NCBI GenBank assembly: GCA_900073065.1
Contig: FJOG01000040.1
Location: 1-64,000 of the forward strand
Origin: Phialocephala subalpina
Lineage: Eukaryota; Ascomycota; Leotiomycetes; Helotiales; Mollisiaceae
Direction: 5' to 3'
Length of the DNA stretch: 64,000 nt
The notes under the pieces are model-generated. The model was not told the DNA's origin, made no database searches, and worked only from the letters and a program-made list of their open reading frames with translations. Made by a program: the position numbers and the translations under genes. Of the stretch, positions 14,655 through 26,419 are shown in pieces. Every line of letters starts with the position of its first letter. Positions within the stretch are counted from its first letter, which is position 1.

Positions 14655-15164
14655 TGAGGTTGCAATCGGGAAGTTGGGGATCCAGAGATTGATATTTGCT
14701 GTAAAATTAGAAATCGAGGTTTCATGATACAGTTGAATTGAGATTTGGGGTCTGGACTCGAACGAAGTTTATTTTTGGGTTTCGCATCGGCATTGCATGG
14801 AAGGCTTGCTTTTAGAGTTCGTTTTCCTACAACGCTCTTTTTCCTGGCGTTGCAGGAACAGGTCCTCGGGTGAGTGGCGAAGCGGTGATGGCGAGACGTT
14901 TGGGTTCGTAGCGGAAGGAAGGAAAAGCTTATCTTGAAGGAAATGAAGTTAAAAGCGATAGTGGCCTGGGAATGGAAGGTGCTTCCGTATCTTTGAGTTT
15001 GTGGTTGAAACGTTTTTTGAAACGGAAATGGGTGATTATTTATGATTGGAAATATTGGGAGGTTGATGATGAAGAAATGTTTTGAAGGAGAACTTGGAGA
15101 GGAAGTTGGTGCATGTGGGGAGAAATGAACCCCACTTGCACGTTTGAAGACTCACGATCCTTGG
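14655..15164. other. Gene-poor interval between gap and tandem duplication
   Basis: I see no coding or RNA feature here. The ends are defined by the N gap and by the first copy of the 250-bp duplication. Confidence 0.4.
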
Positions 15165-15664
15165 CCGTGGAGACATGACAGCTCGTCTCGGAAGATTCTG
15201 ACAAAAGGAATTTTCGGCAGTGGATGCGTTTGGGACCCTAGACATGTTCTGGAAGGCCTGCTTGAAGACCTGAATTTGGTATCTCCGAACACATACTCAA
15301 CTGCCATGTTTCACGGAGTCTCTTTCAATGATTGGTTCCCTCCGAGACTTTGAGGTAGATTTCGGCCTGGTTGATGTCTTGAAGGCATGTCCAGTCTTCC
15401 TTCAGACCGGTGTACCGTGGAGACATGACAGCTCGTCTCGGAAGATTCTGACAAAAGGAATTTTCGGCAGTGGATGCGTTTGGGACCCTAGACATGTTCT
15501 GGAAGGCCTGCTTGAAGACCTGAATTTGGTATCTCCGAACACATACTCAACTGCCATGTTTCACGGAGTCTCTTTCAATGATTGGTTCCCTCCGAGACTT
15601 TGAGGTAGATTTCGGCCTGGTTGATGTCTTGAAGGCATGTCCAGTCTTCCTTCAGACCGGTGTA
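15165..15664. repeat. Perfect 250-bp tandem duplication
   Basis: The segment 15165-15414 is repeated immediately as 15415-15664. I see no mismatch between the copies when the lines are compared. Both copies start CCGTGGAGACATGACAG and end TTCAGACCGGTGTA. Because 250 is not a multiple of three, the open frames in each copy are the same text shifted into another frame, which argues against a coding role. The N gap lies only ~0.5 kb upstream, so an assembly artefact is possible. Confidence 0.95.
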
Positions 15665-18283
15665 TCTACAATCACAAAGAGCATCGAGATCGGGGAGGTT
15701 AGAGTTTATCACGTTTCCTTGAAATTGCGGAATGATTCTTTGCATGGTAGAGAAAAGGGGAATATTGGAGGATATATTGAATGCGGAGATGACGAAAACG
15801 TCGCAATGTGTGCAGTCATTTCGTCAAACCATGTGGTATTGTGGCGTTTTTCCCATTTCCGTAGGGCAGAGAAAGTTTATATGATTCATCTTATATGTCC
15901 CAGATCTCGGATGCTAGCGAGATGAGATGAGTAGTTCGTCAACTATTGATATTCATAACAGCTCAAAGGAGATGAGACGTCTTTTCAGCTGTTACAAATT
16001 GAACGTTCTCTTTCTGGAAGGCTGTAGAGTGTGGACCCGCAAATAGCTGTCGGAGATTCTTTCAATGGTTTCTATGCAGCTGAATCCTGTCAAACCGTAG
16101 ACGACAAAAGGAGAGAGCGTGGAAGGCATGTTCCTCTGGCACTGCAGAGCACTGACTCGAGGGATGCTCTGCAGCTGTCAACCTGTCAGATGTCAGTTCT
16201 GTTCTAGAAACATGTCTCAGTCTGTTCAACGGGGTAAGGGAAACGAGAGCCCGTAAACAGCGCGAATAGGGTATGAATATGGATTAGGGCTTCAGATCCA
16301 GCGATGTCTCAACGGCGAGCAGGGTATCTTTGAAGAATTGTCCGATACTTTTGGCGGATCTCACGATACGGGTTTCCCTGCCCAACCAGAGCTGCATCCA
16401 CAGTTGACACCCTGGCTGCTGGCTGGGATACATTGCCCCTAGAAGCCTTTGAAGCAGCCCCAGAATCCCTCGATCGCGGGTGACGGGCGGAAATCAAAAC
16501 TCAGGAGGATGTGCTATTGGATTTGCGCATCGACGTCCCTGGCATGGCATGCTGCAGCAGAATTCTACGCCACTCCCAATCAGACGATGTGCGCAGATGT
16601 ACGAGCCACGTGCGATATGCGATAATACGGTAATAGCACTGCAGAGCAGTTGGAACCATCATTAAAACCGGCAATAATACCTAATGTCGCTCAACAGCCA
16701 GATATCAAAAACTTCAAGCTTCGAGAAGCACTGCCCATTGACTCTGCCCATGACTTCAGGGCCGCTTCGGGACACGGCTGCATAACTTGTCCCTCTGCAC
16801 ATGCCAATTGAAGACTACCGTGGCTCACTAATGCACCACGCTGCAAAGTAAATTACCCACGTCCCGTGGAGACAGGAACTGCACGAGGAATAAATTTATA
16901 TGGAGTGTTGTGGAGTCGCTGCGGTGAAAATAAGCGAGCCACGACGTGCGGTAAATTACGTAGTCTGTAAATCATTCTGCTGAAGAACAAAGGAACCACG
17001 GAGACATCGACGAAGATGGATTAACGATTCCCAAGCATATGCGCCACTACACGCCATCACGACAAGTCGAGCCCGGAGATGGCGCTGGAAGGCGTTCAGG
17101 AGAGTTTACCAGAGGTGTGTTTTTGGGCCTCGCACATGGCTTTCAGCGTCTTGGGATGCTAGACCACGCTGAGCATCCTCTAACCTTTCATGGTATCCTT
17201 CCTTGGTGGTGTGCCTTCTTCGCAGTGCTCAGACCCCTACTCTTCCCTCCTCTTCCCTACTTCCCTGCTCCTCTGGTGGCTGCTCTGCGCCTGTCCTGCA
17301 TGCACCTGCAGGCTTCTGGCGGTCCAGCATCATCCCTCCTTCCCACAGAATGACCGCGGTACTGGCTCGCTGCTGCACGTCGAATCACAACCTCCCAGGA
17401 CATCCAGGGCCTCTTCCCAAAGTTCACCACCAAGACCACATCCCTCCAGGGCCGCCTCTGGCCACGAGCAGGCAAGAAAAAGCCCGAGCAACGGCGAGGG
17501 CAAACCATGAGTCGGACGAGCTCAATGGAAACGGCCGTGGGGCCCGCCGACTTGGGCCAACAGAGCCTAGAGTCAGACTCAAACATTCGCCATCCAGTCA
17601 CTAGCCTTACTCTCTTCTCGCCTTCCGCGACTCGATCCTCGTCCCTCGTCTCAATTACCCAGCTGCCACTACTACCGTACCCAGGCTCATTCTGCATACT
17701 GGCATGCTATTATCTGCAACTTGACATATCAATTCCTTTGCCAGGTACGGACCCTGACAGGCGACGGCTTTGGCGACCCTTCTCACTCACCCTGGTCCCG
17801 TTCCCACTCCACCGCTCTCCCACCAGACCAGCACCGCTTCTGAGCTCGAACCACACCAGTGCACCAGACGACGACGGTGCGCCATTCTGCCTGACATCCA
17901 TCCTCGAATCCGGTCCAACGGTCCATCGCGAGGGCTCAATTCAGTCGCAGATCGCTCTCGCTTTCCTCTGCCCGGCTTCTACAATACCTGCCGCTTGTCT
18001 ACATTGATCAACGTTTGGTGTACATAACCTACTCAGACCCCCTCCTACCTTCCAAATCGACCCTCGCGTCGGGCTCTACTGCAAGCAGATACGACTGTGT
18101 CGTCCTTGAAACAGGAGTCCACAGGTCCGCCAGAACCTAGAAGCAGTTAGGAACTTCACTGCCTCCAGACCCAAACACTGGTAGTCCCGTACTGGGGGAC
18201 GATTGCGAGTCTGCGACTAGACTTCCCGTTTGCCGCGATATAGATTCGACGATCCGGTCTGCAATAGAGGCAGACATTGATAC
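15665..18283. other. Gene-poor interval and probable long 5' leader of the RING-PH-VWA gene
   Basis: No convincing gene. From ~17000 the sequence becomes C/T-rich on the plus strand, as in fungal promoters and long 5' UTRs. It runs into the first exon of the scaffold gene. Open frames at 17039-18007 are proline/serine-rich translations of that pyrimidine tract. Confidence 0.45.
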
Positions 18284-21200
18284 ATGTCGAAAAACTTCTT
18301 CGGCCACGCCTTCTCTACCAACCGAACTCCGCCCCTCCCCAAAGATAGACCGCCCACCGCAGCCAAAGGAAAAGACGAGGTTTTGGTGCTGTATGAGCTT
18401 GGACTGCTCGACGATTCGGATAAAAGAACAAGGAGGCGAGAGAAGAACAAGGACAGGGAGGAACCTGGTGGAGCACGCGTTGCAGGATCCCATCCCAAAA
18501 AGAGTACGCACCAAGTCTATGCCAATTGTATCCCCTTCTCCGCCCCTCCAACTGAACAGTTGGTGATCCCAACCTCATATCCACCTCGATGTCCACTGAC
18601 CTAGAATTTCTTTCCTCAGACTTATCTATGACCGTCGACGCAACCCGAGGGACATCGAGACAGTATCCTTCGTCGGTCGACTCGAGCTACTCGAACCAAA
18701 GCAAAGGAAGTGGTGACCTGCGCAAGCGAGCAGGTGGTGGAATGGCAGGTATGCTGGACACAGACAGGAGTCGTACGCGGCGGGAGAGGACATTTGTCGG
18801 GAGTGAGTGCGCCGTCTGCGAGGAGCCGTTGGAACACACCCTTCGTGGCGAGAGAATACTCCAATTCTCGTGCGGTCACGTCTCACACGAAGCCTGCTTC
18901 TACGAATACATCAAGGAGTTCGAGTCACAGTATTGTCCGACATGTAACGCGCCATTGGGGCTTGACACGAGTAGGGGAGGAAATGTGCTGGACATTGGTA
19001 AGAGATTTGAAGCCGGTTCGTGCTCCCATACCAGTTCCAGACAGCTGATGTCGTCTTCCACTCTAGAGAAGCTAAGTTCCATTGTGCGATCAGTATCAGC
19101 GAGCGATCAGTCGACCAGATCAAATCAGACTCCAACGCCGACAGCGTGGGACAGCCAGACTGTCCGACCTCAAAGCAGAGAATCTTCCGCCAGACCTCAG
19201 CCTCGCGATAACAGGGATAGCAGCAGAGACTCGCGGGATAGCAATAACGGCGGTGGGAGCAGCAGAGATAGCAGGGACAGTCGGGATCGTGCGATGAGAT
19301 ACGTGCCCAATTCGCGGACATCACATACTCGAAATGACTCTGAAGCGACTGGCGCTGCCTCATCAGTTGGATACCCAGAAACTGCAGTGAGCGGCCCTCC
19401 ACGACGCCACGATTATGATGTCCAATCAATGGAGACCAGCTTGATGAGCCCGAGAGCGAGTATTACCAGAAACCCGATACCGCCCCCATCGGTGAGCGTC
19501 CGATCGGAATTTCCAACCCTCAATCGGTCGCGCCAACAGCAAACCCTCACTTGCCTCGTCACAATCGAAGTTCCTGATAACAAATGGCGCCCTGATCCTG
19601 ATGACTTGAGAACTGCTCCCCCCCTTCCTCCGGTCCGACCGGAAGATACATATGCCAGACCGCCTTCTCCTGCACAGAGCGCCCCTCGATTCTATCCTTA
19701 CGAACCACCTGAGGTGTTGGAAGAGATCACAGAAAGTCTTCGGAATAGGGTCGAAAACTGGCATGGATTGGATTTCAACAGGTTTGCACCAAGACTTAGC
19801 AGCTGAATTTAGTACTGACCAATTAATAGGTTTGGAAAGTTGCGACTATACGGCACTATTCGAGTTGGGAAGGACATGAAATCATGGCAGGAACTTGAAT
19901 GCTTCCTCTTCGCCGAGATGCTTATCTGCGTCAAAGAGAAGAAAGTCGCAATCCCACAACAATGGGATGACCAAAACTCACCACGCAAGACCACCAGATG
20001 TACCCTCAAGGGTTCCATCTTGATCAAGAAACATCTGAACGAGGTCATTGAAAGTGGCAGTGGTAAAGCTCAACTTGGTCAGACTGAAAAGATTACAATG
20101 TCTAATCTTCACCCAGCAGACGAGAATATTTTGACACTCAGTCTCTCAGTGGCTGAATTGCCATCATTCCATCTCAGATTCGAAAACAGGAACCAGTTGA
20201 AACTCTGGCAGCAGGCGCTTCTCGATTTGAACGCGGTTGAAGGTTCTCCAGTTCGGAGTCCAGATTACGAACTTTCCGAAACGGAAGAGGAGGATTGGCA
20301 ACGAGTTTCGAACCCAAAGCGTGTCTCGTCACTTAATTCGTCTTCCTATGGAGGTCCCAGATCAACTACCACCGCGCCAACGGAATACACGAGCGCAACA
20401 CGAGCAATGCGACTTCCTGCAGCTGTCCATGTCCCCGTCGACATTGTTGTGGTCATCCCAGTTTCATCATCGATGCAAGGAGTCAAGATCAGCCTCGTCC
20501 GGGATGCATTGAAATTTATGGTTCAGAATCTTGGAGACCGTGATCGCATGGGCTTGGTCACTTTTGGATCGAGTGGAGGAGCAGCACCGCTTGTTGGGAT
20601 GACTACGAAAACATGGAACGGATGGTCCAATATTCTCGCATCTATCAGACCAGTGGGACAAAAGAGCCACCGTGCTGATGTCGTTGATGGTGCCAATATT
20701 GCAATGGACCTGCTCATGCAGCGGAAATCGAGCAATCCAGTCGCCTCAATCCTCTTGATCAGCGATTCCTCCACCTCAGATGCTGAGAGTGTTGACTTCG
20801 TTGTATCAAGAGCTGAAGCCGCCAAGTAAGTTAATTCAGATCTTTTCTTCCTATTGGTATCTAACCAGCACAGAATTGCGATCCACTCATTTGGTCTTGG
20901 CATGACCCACAAGCCAGATACCATGATTGAATTGTCGACTCGAACGAAGGCATCTTACACCTATGTAAAAGACTGGATGATGTTGCGAGAATGTCTCGCA
21001 GGCTGTCTCGGTGCAATGCAGACAATGTCTCACCAAAATGTCAAGCTGAAGTTACGACTCCCTGAAGGATCTCCAGCAAAGTTCGTCAAGATCAGTGGAG
21101 CCCTGCAGATTACGAAACGAGCAACAGGCAAAGACGCGGAAGCATCCTTGGGAGACCTCAGGTTTGGTGACAAACGAGACATCCTGGTCCAGCTCGTCAT

Positions 21201-22104
21201 CGCACCCGACAATGCTTCCCAGGAACAACTTCCGCAGGATCCCTGGGAGTCGATTGTTTCTGGTCTCGAAGCACTTGGTGGACCTCTTGACAAAGAGGAT
21301 GAACGCACCGTATCCATTGAGGAGGTTCCACTCATCCAAGCGGACCTCACTTGGGGTGATATTCTCCGAGACGGTACCGTAACCCACCTCCCACGCCCAT
21401 CTTTGTTGGCGATCACGATGCTTCCTGCACCGACCACTCAGCAACAAAAGAAATCACAGTGGCCCAACACACCGCCAATTCCTCCACACCCACTTGTCGT
21501 GCAACGACGAATGGAACTCCTCACATCTGACATGCTCACCCGGGCACTTACTCTGGTTTCTCGAAATCAGCATGATCGTGCCCAACATCTCCTTAACGAA
21601 ACGCGTTCGATTCTCAAAGGCCTTGGGAAAGGCGGCTTGCCACCGATACCACCACCTCCTCAAATCAAATCATCACCCAACTTCGTTCATACTGATAGTT
21701 CATCCCCTACGTCAACCGCCACTCCTGACCGCCGTCGAACTCCATCGCCTACCTCCGCTCACACCACTACATCTGGCCACCAATTCCCTATTCCTCGACA
21801 CCATTCTAATGATGCTCTATCGATGGGCACAGCTGCTGGTATCGACCCTAACACCGTCGCAGCTCTCGATGCTGAACTTGAGTCGAGTCTTGAGTGGATC
21901 AACCATCCTGCAGTATTCGGACGAGACAGCAGGAAAGCAGTCCTACAAGCCATCGGTGTCATCAGCAGCCAACGTGGTTACACATTCAGAACCCCGGTCG
22001 AAAGCCTCTGGGCTGGCCGCGTCGGTGGTGTCAAGCGCTTGACCGAGCGCAGTCGAGAATGGCGAGAGGAGTCGAGCGAAGGCGGTATCATGGAGGAGTC
22101 TTGA
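18284..22104 (+). CDS. RING-PH-VWA protein, Ste5/Far1-like MAPK scaffold, four exons
   Basis: Exons 18284-18503, 18620-19781, 19830-20825 and 20874-22104 encode 1,202 residues. The first ATG at 18284 was chosen because splicing 18503 to 18620 keeps frame and the exon looks coding (KDEVLVLYELGLLDDSDK). A RING-H2 finger lies near residues 137-186 (CAVC, then CGHVSHEAC, then CPTC). A long Ser/Arg-rich linker follows, then a PH-like domain opening exon 3 with GKLRLYGTIRVG, and a von Willebrand A domain starting VDIVVVIPVSSSM. The MIDAS aspartate expected in DxSxS is replaced (PVSSS), so metal binding is doubtful. RING plus PH plus VWA is the architecture of yeast Ste5 and of ancestral Far1-type proteins, which tether pheromone-pathway kinases at the membrane. 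The family role is established; action in this fungus is inferred. A general E3-ligase role is the alternative. Confidence 0.85.
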
Positions 22105-23004
22105 ACGCCAATACCTCTGGCATCTTGTTATGCGTTTACAAAGTCCTTATATACCATGGTTCCTGGATCCAGTCAGGCAGTGTCACGATTCGACTTTTGT
22201 TTTTTTGCCATGCTACGATATACCACACACCAAAACAGAATTATATAATGACGATCACGAGATAGCGCCCGCTCGCGCATTGCACATTACTCTTTTTGAA
22301 TATATCTACCACTTTCTATACTTGTATCATACCGGATGAAACTGTTTAGCGGTCACTGCGGCAGGCAATTTCTTGTTTATTGGACATTACTCACATACCC
22401 TTCTGTTTTATGCTTTTCGTTTGTTTTTGCTGATATTGGGCTTGTTTCATTGGTACGATATTGATATTTTGTTTGGGAATGGAAAGGAATGGAGGCGATT
22501 TCAAGCGTGGGGACAGCCAAGGGAGTGGTTTTTTTTATATGAGCCATGCTTTTTTGAATATATCTAGCTCGATACTACACGAAGGAGCGACGATAGGATC
22601 GGAAAATATCGGATGCGAAAATGTGTACGTCTGGGGATGGAAGAAGTAGTGGGGATGAGGAATTTTACGTCAAGAGGCGAGGCGAAAGACCTGGGAGTTG
22701 TTCATATGGGAGGAAACGAGTAGATAGATGATGCCACCAGAAGGGATGAGATGGAATGGAATGTATGTTTTGAGATCACGACTATGACTCTTTTCACTAC
22801 TTGTCTTTAGATTTGTGAACTAGTGCTTGTTCATTCATGTTTCGGTATTGGTTTCGCGGCGTGAAGATGAAGTCGCTAGTTGCGGAGGTATGCAGTTGTA
22901 GGAAATCAGTCTGATCTCGAGCGAGAATCTGCTGAGCGATTGAAAGAGCAGTCCCCTAAGTGCAAACCGTCTACACCACACACCAAAACACCATTCCTGA
23001 CTCT
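22105..23004. other. Intergenic, 3' regions of convergent genes
   Basis: Contains the T-rich 3' end of the scaffold gene and the 3' end of the convergent small secreted-protein gene. Nothing else recognised. Confidence 0.5.
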
Positions 23005-23428
23005 TTAATGCCAATACTGACACCCATCAATCTTCACGGCCCCCGTCGCATACGTAGCCTCCCAAACCGCCTGCGTAACACACCACTGCCACCCACAGAG
23101 CCCAAACGTAATGCTCGCTCTCGTATGCTCCTCATCCTCATACTTAAAGTTCCAATTCTTGATGGAGCCGAAGAGAACCTTGCATTTTTTTCTGCAAGAG
23201 ACTTTTCAAGGCTTCACCGGAGTCGTGGGCTATGAATGGGCCTTCTACTTTCATGGCGTGAGGAGGGCACGAGGCGCGGTTGGGTGGCATGTCGCGAGGC
23301 GAAAGCAGAGATGTGGTGGTGGTTTTAGTGTTGGTGGCTGGGTCTTGTTCTACGGGCATGCCAGACGAGAGTGCTGCTAGAGAAAGGAGGAATCCAGTGG
23401 GGTGGATGAGGAAGTTTTTGAGTTGCAT
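23005..23428 (-). pseudogene. Small secreted protein with a frameshift in an A7 run
   Basis: The open frame from ATG 23428 starts with a signal peptide (MQLKNFLIHPTGFLLSLAAL, hydrophobic, then a small-residue cleavage site) and reads well to about 23186. There a run of seven A (seven T on the plus strand, about 23184-23192) puts the frame out. The next frame continues as a clearly protein-like stretch of ~60 codons with FGLCGWQWC and IDGCQYWH, ending at TAA 23005-23007. A six-A run would join both halves into one reading frame of ~140 residues with five cysteines after the signal. So this is either a sequencing/assembly slip or a recently broken gene. The family is not recognised; size, secretion and cysteines fit a small secreted, effector-like protein. 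No plausible intron bridges the two frames. Confidence 0.6.
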
Positions 23429-26419
23429 GTTGATCTTATTGTTGACTGTAATTTTTTGTCAACATATGGATGCGCGAAAACAGAAATAAAAGGGGGATTT
23501 TCTTCGAGTGGGATGAATTTGCATTTGTGTAGAGCCCTAGGTAGGTTCTGATATCGATAATTGTAAGTTGTGGTAAAGGGGGCGGCTCGCTTACAACCGA
23601 GATCGGTCCCATGAAAGGAGAAACCCAAGCCCTGGTACGAGATGGGGGAAATTTTTCAGCATTTTCACTGCGAATTCGGTCTATATTGGCCAATCATAAG
23701 CTGATTAGGCATGGCGATCTTGGTATAAAGAGTAAAAACCCCAATTGAGTAAAGAGATTGTAAGCGTTACAACTTCTGGGTCGCCTTTGCCCAAACTGAC
23801 AATGACTGGAAGAACGAAGACTCCCATGAATGCGAGCAGCCTCTTTCCATTCGGACAGTGCCATCATATAACCGAGAAGTCAGAGGAGTCGAGGTTTCAT
23901 TCCACCTCATCAGCGAACAATCAGAACTGAACAGGGGTTGGACATACCTGAGCGTTGATTGCAAGCCCAGCAGAGCTAACTCTGTAGACCTTGATTATAG
24001 ATACCCTTAGCACGCACATCAGTAGCATCGCGCTGTTGTATGCTATGCTATCATTTTCGCTATTCCCACTTTGCCTGCTCGGATGTTTTGCAATGTGACC
24101 CACCCACCGATCAGATATTCTGCCAAGATGTTACCATGATAAGAGACACGCGATCCGAGAGTAGTATCGAGTATCAAATGTCTTGCGGTCCTCATGTTCT
24201 CTGTCTCGGTGTCGGGTTAATCCGTAGATGTCGAAGTAAAATTGTAGGCATGGCTCGGTCGGTTGGATGTACTCGAGTGATACATCCCGAAAGAAAACAA
24301 AAACTACCTCAAATCCGAGCCTTCTCCTAGCGTTTGGCAGTCACATTATTCTCTACTAGCAAGTGCTTTTCCAAACTAGATGATGCAGTGAACTCCAATG
24401 GTCGTCGGGGCCGTGGACATGTGAATAATTTTTCTGAAGATGGCGCGACGAAGTCTCGATTGCCCTTGGCCAGACTGTGGCATCCGGACAATGCGCCACC
24501 ATGAACTTCGTCGAAGAATTCGGTATCTATAAGCTCAGGATTGTTGAGTCAGCACACAGACAACGACTCAAAAATTGACTTCAACTTCCTAGGATTGGGA
24601 GCTATGGGCCTCGAACGTCAAGTGAGATTTCGAGCTTCATGTCGAGACTCTCCAGCAGGCTCTCGAATGAAGGCATGGGGAGGTTCGTTGTGAGTATGAC
24701 CACCGGCGAGAGGTCAACGTGCCCTTTCTCCTTGCGTTTTCGCGAACTTTGCTCTTGTTCAAAATCTCGATTGCGTCCATTGAAGAATATGTGGTAGTAG
24801 GAGTTGTTCATCCTTGTTTTGTGGTAGTTCCAGACGAAGATGGGAAAGAGGTCTAGTTTCGGTAGTTTGGGGTTCCCATTCTCGATAGAGGCGGTTGATG
24901 GAGGTTTGAACTAGACTGGGCAGGCTTTCCCATCTCGGCATCGGTTCCATTCTTCTGTGGATCGTGGGGTGGACATTTGGCTAGAACTTTAATTGCCTGC
25001 TTCCGCCTCGCTGATAGAACTGGCGCTGGTAGACAACTTCTGCTCCTGGGTCAAGTTAGCTTCAGTGTGCGAGGTGGGGAGAAAGTTATCTTCGGCCTCA
25101 CCAGCTGCTCTATCCGCTTTTTGTAGTACTTTGCATAACCTTGAGATGCCGATCCATCACCGCATGCATGGCGCTGTGTCTGTAGTGGGTAGGTTGCAAC
25201 TCATTGACTTCTCGCTGAAGCTCCACCAAGGTAAGCTACCTCTGGTTGTCATCCCATACATCTCTTCCCCCTTTTTGGCCACGTTCTGTTCCTTTCTATT
25301 TTGACCAGATTTTGGATGAATGCTTAAAGTAATTCCAGCTGAGCAAGAGTTGGTAGTTCTCTTTCCGCCGCGTCGCCGTCCGAGTCTAGAATAAACATCG
25401 TAACAACGAAGTATTTATAGGAATCGTACATGTGTAGATCTATGCCAATACTCTGTTTGCCAATGCTTTGTGTCTGCCAATCTGCGGATATGATGTCCAC
25501 CGTATAAATATGCTAGCAATTGGTAGAGGATCTGATCAACTCGATACCAAAGGATGCTATCGCGGCGGTGTTGCGTGGCTGGGCCAAGGTGATCGCGTTA
25601 CCGCGGAGGCAAGACGAGGAGGAAAATTGTCGATAGAGCCTCGGAGCTGCATCTTGAATTGGAGGGAGTTGGTGATATCGCGTCGAGAAAAGACCGAGCG
25701 CGTCGAGGAGGGAGAAGCCTTGAATGAAGCTCGAATGTTGACGATTCGTAATGCTGCGTTGGGCTGATTGAGAGCTACTAATCTGCAAGTAATGACGATA
25801 TGAGACATTTTCGGAGTGGTAAATCAAGTCTGGACAGGTTTTGTAGTATTGATGCGTCTGTCGACAGTGAAGGTGCAAAGAGAAGAGAAGTGTAAATAAG
25901 GTAGGCGCGTTAGCACGTGATCCCTCTCCGCGACCGACCTGACGCTTCCAGAGGTGTTTTGGGCTTTCCTCGGCGATCCCAACTTCCCATCGATCTTTCG
26001 GGAGCCAGTCCAGCATACCAGCTCACGAGAGCCGCTCGAACCGAACGGACATACTGTATGTCCATTCGTTCCGACTTAGCGACCACTTGGCCGCCGGACG
26101 TGAAACGGTCTGATCGTTTGGCACGAATTATGTTTGGCAACGAGTAAGCCCCAAACAACTTCTGTGGCGATTTCGGAAATAGTTGCCAATGTCTTCGCCC
26201 AGACATCAAGCCTTCTAGCTCCATAACCTCAAACATCACCTGTCTCTTGTGTCGATTCGGCCGATCAGAGGGGTATCATGCACGATGCAAGTCCTCCTTC
26301 TCCGCATGCCTTTACGGCCATGTCTACTGCGGCTTCGTCCAACAATTTTGGGGTGATCAGTTTTTAATTTCGATCATAACAAAAGAGCTAGCATCATTTG
26401 TCCCTTTTGATCTATCAAT
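23429..26419. other. Intergenic with weak coding relics
   Basis: No secure gene. On the minus strand at about 24602-24920 a frame of ~107 codons looks partly protein-like but starts right after a stop and has no motif; it may be a relic. On the minus strand at about 25513-25810 two overlapping frames resemble basic mitochondrial presequences (for example RQFSSSSCLRG) but lead nowhere. The last 500 bp are the promoter region of the first UstYa-like gene and contain the palindrome listed separately. Confidence 0.4.
26042..26068. promoter_or_regulatory. 27-bp near-perfect palindrome upstream of the UstYa-like gene
   Basis: Two 13-base arms (CGAACGGACATAC and GTATGTCCATTCG) around a central T match with one mismatch. 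It lies ~350 bp before the start at 26420. Zn2Cys6 and bZIP regulators of fungal metabolite clusters bind sites of this kind, so a role as operator is a reasonable guess, not shown. Confidence 0.4.

Noticed and set aside
15144..15925. Overlapping open frames of ~70-115 codons in the duplicated segment
   Set aside because: The frame-shifting 250-bp duplication simply copies the same open text; no start context, intron signal or motif supports a gene.
25513..26016. Minus-strand frames resembling a mitochondrial presequence
   Set aside because: Basic, Ser-rich text occurs in two overlapping frames without any following mature protein or splice partner.
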